Of a stretch of DNA of 64,000 nucleotides, positions 63,917 through 64,000 are shown in pieces. This DNA comes from Atrina japonica. Lineage: Eukaryota; Mollusca; Bivalvia; Pterioida; Pinnidae. Each line of letters opens with the position of its first letter. Within the stretch, counting starts at the first letter, position 1. The notes beneath the pieces are model-generated. The model saw only the letters and a program-made list of their open reading frames with translations, was not told the origin of the DNA and did not search any database. The position numbers were made by a program, and so were the translations under genes. Where the stretch lies: assembly GCA_030159075.1 (NCBI GenBank), contig BROG01000227.1:372001-436000 (forward strand), given 5' to 3'.

Positions 63917-64000
63917 CTGGTTAGTGACCAATTCTTGCCATCTCATTTTATTTTACCCGATATTTCCTGGCTTCCCAGACAAAAAAATTTTTTTCTTTTC
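63917..64000. other. Window end, nothing seen
   Basis: Short AT-rich tail after the TIR element; no feature. Confidence 0.5.

Overview
This is animal nuclear DNA. It is AT-rich, with GT-AG introns, conserved single-copy housekeeping genes split into short exons, and dense interspersed repeats. Several repeats resemble ones common in bivalve molluscs: tRNA-headed SINEs with a tail like gttggacgttaaacaac, and an element that starts caagaggcccaagggccac. A bivalve is my inference from these repeats; no species can be named from the sequence alone.

Layout. (1) Positions 340-6039, plus strand: the last eight exons of PEX6, the peroxisomal AAA+ ATPase. Its 5' part lies outside the window. (2) 6040-10986: 3' flank with SINE and TIR elements and a 1-kb minisatellite. 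(3) 10987-12156, minus strand: an intronless 389-aa gene I do not recognise. It is head-to-head with the next gene across a 166-bp putative shared promoter. (4) 12323-29553, plus strand: a complete 12-exon TRMT6 (tRNA m1A58 methyltransferase non-catalytic subunit, 476 aa), with introns full of minisatellites and one TIR transposon with an 11-bp target-site duplication. (5) 29554-44537: about 15 kb between convergent genes, with no gene I can support. (6) 44538-61894, minus strand: a 13-exon gene, 652 aa. Its C-terminal third is a clear START lipid-binding domain and its N-terminal part looks like a second, diverged START domain. (7) 61895-64000: promoter side with an ETS-type motif, a CT microsatellite and a TIR element.

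The genes belong to separate pathways (peroxisome import, tRNA modification, probable lipid transfer) and do not form a functional cluster. The most unusual feature is a recurring structure. At four exons in three unrelated genes, the last bases of the exon together with its 5' splice site have been amplified in tandem into the following intron: PEX6 47-bp unit; TRMT6 about 50-60 bp; START gene 48 bp and 43 bp. Each array therefore carries a series of decoy donor sites. This is visible directly in the sequence, and I know of no standard feature type for it.

All exon boundaries were read by eye from splice consensus, reading-frame continuity and remembered family sequence. No alignment or search was run.
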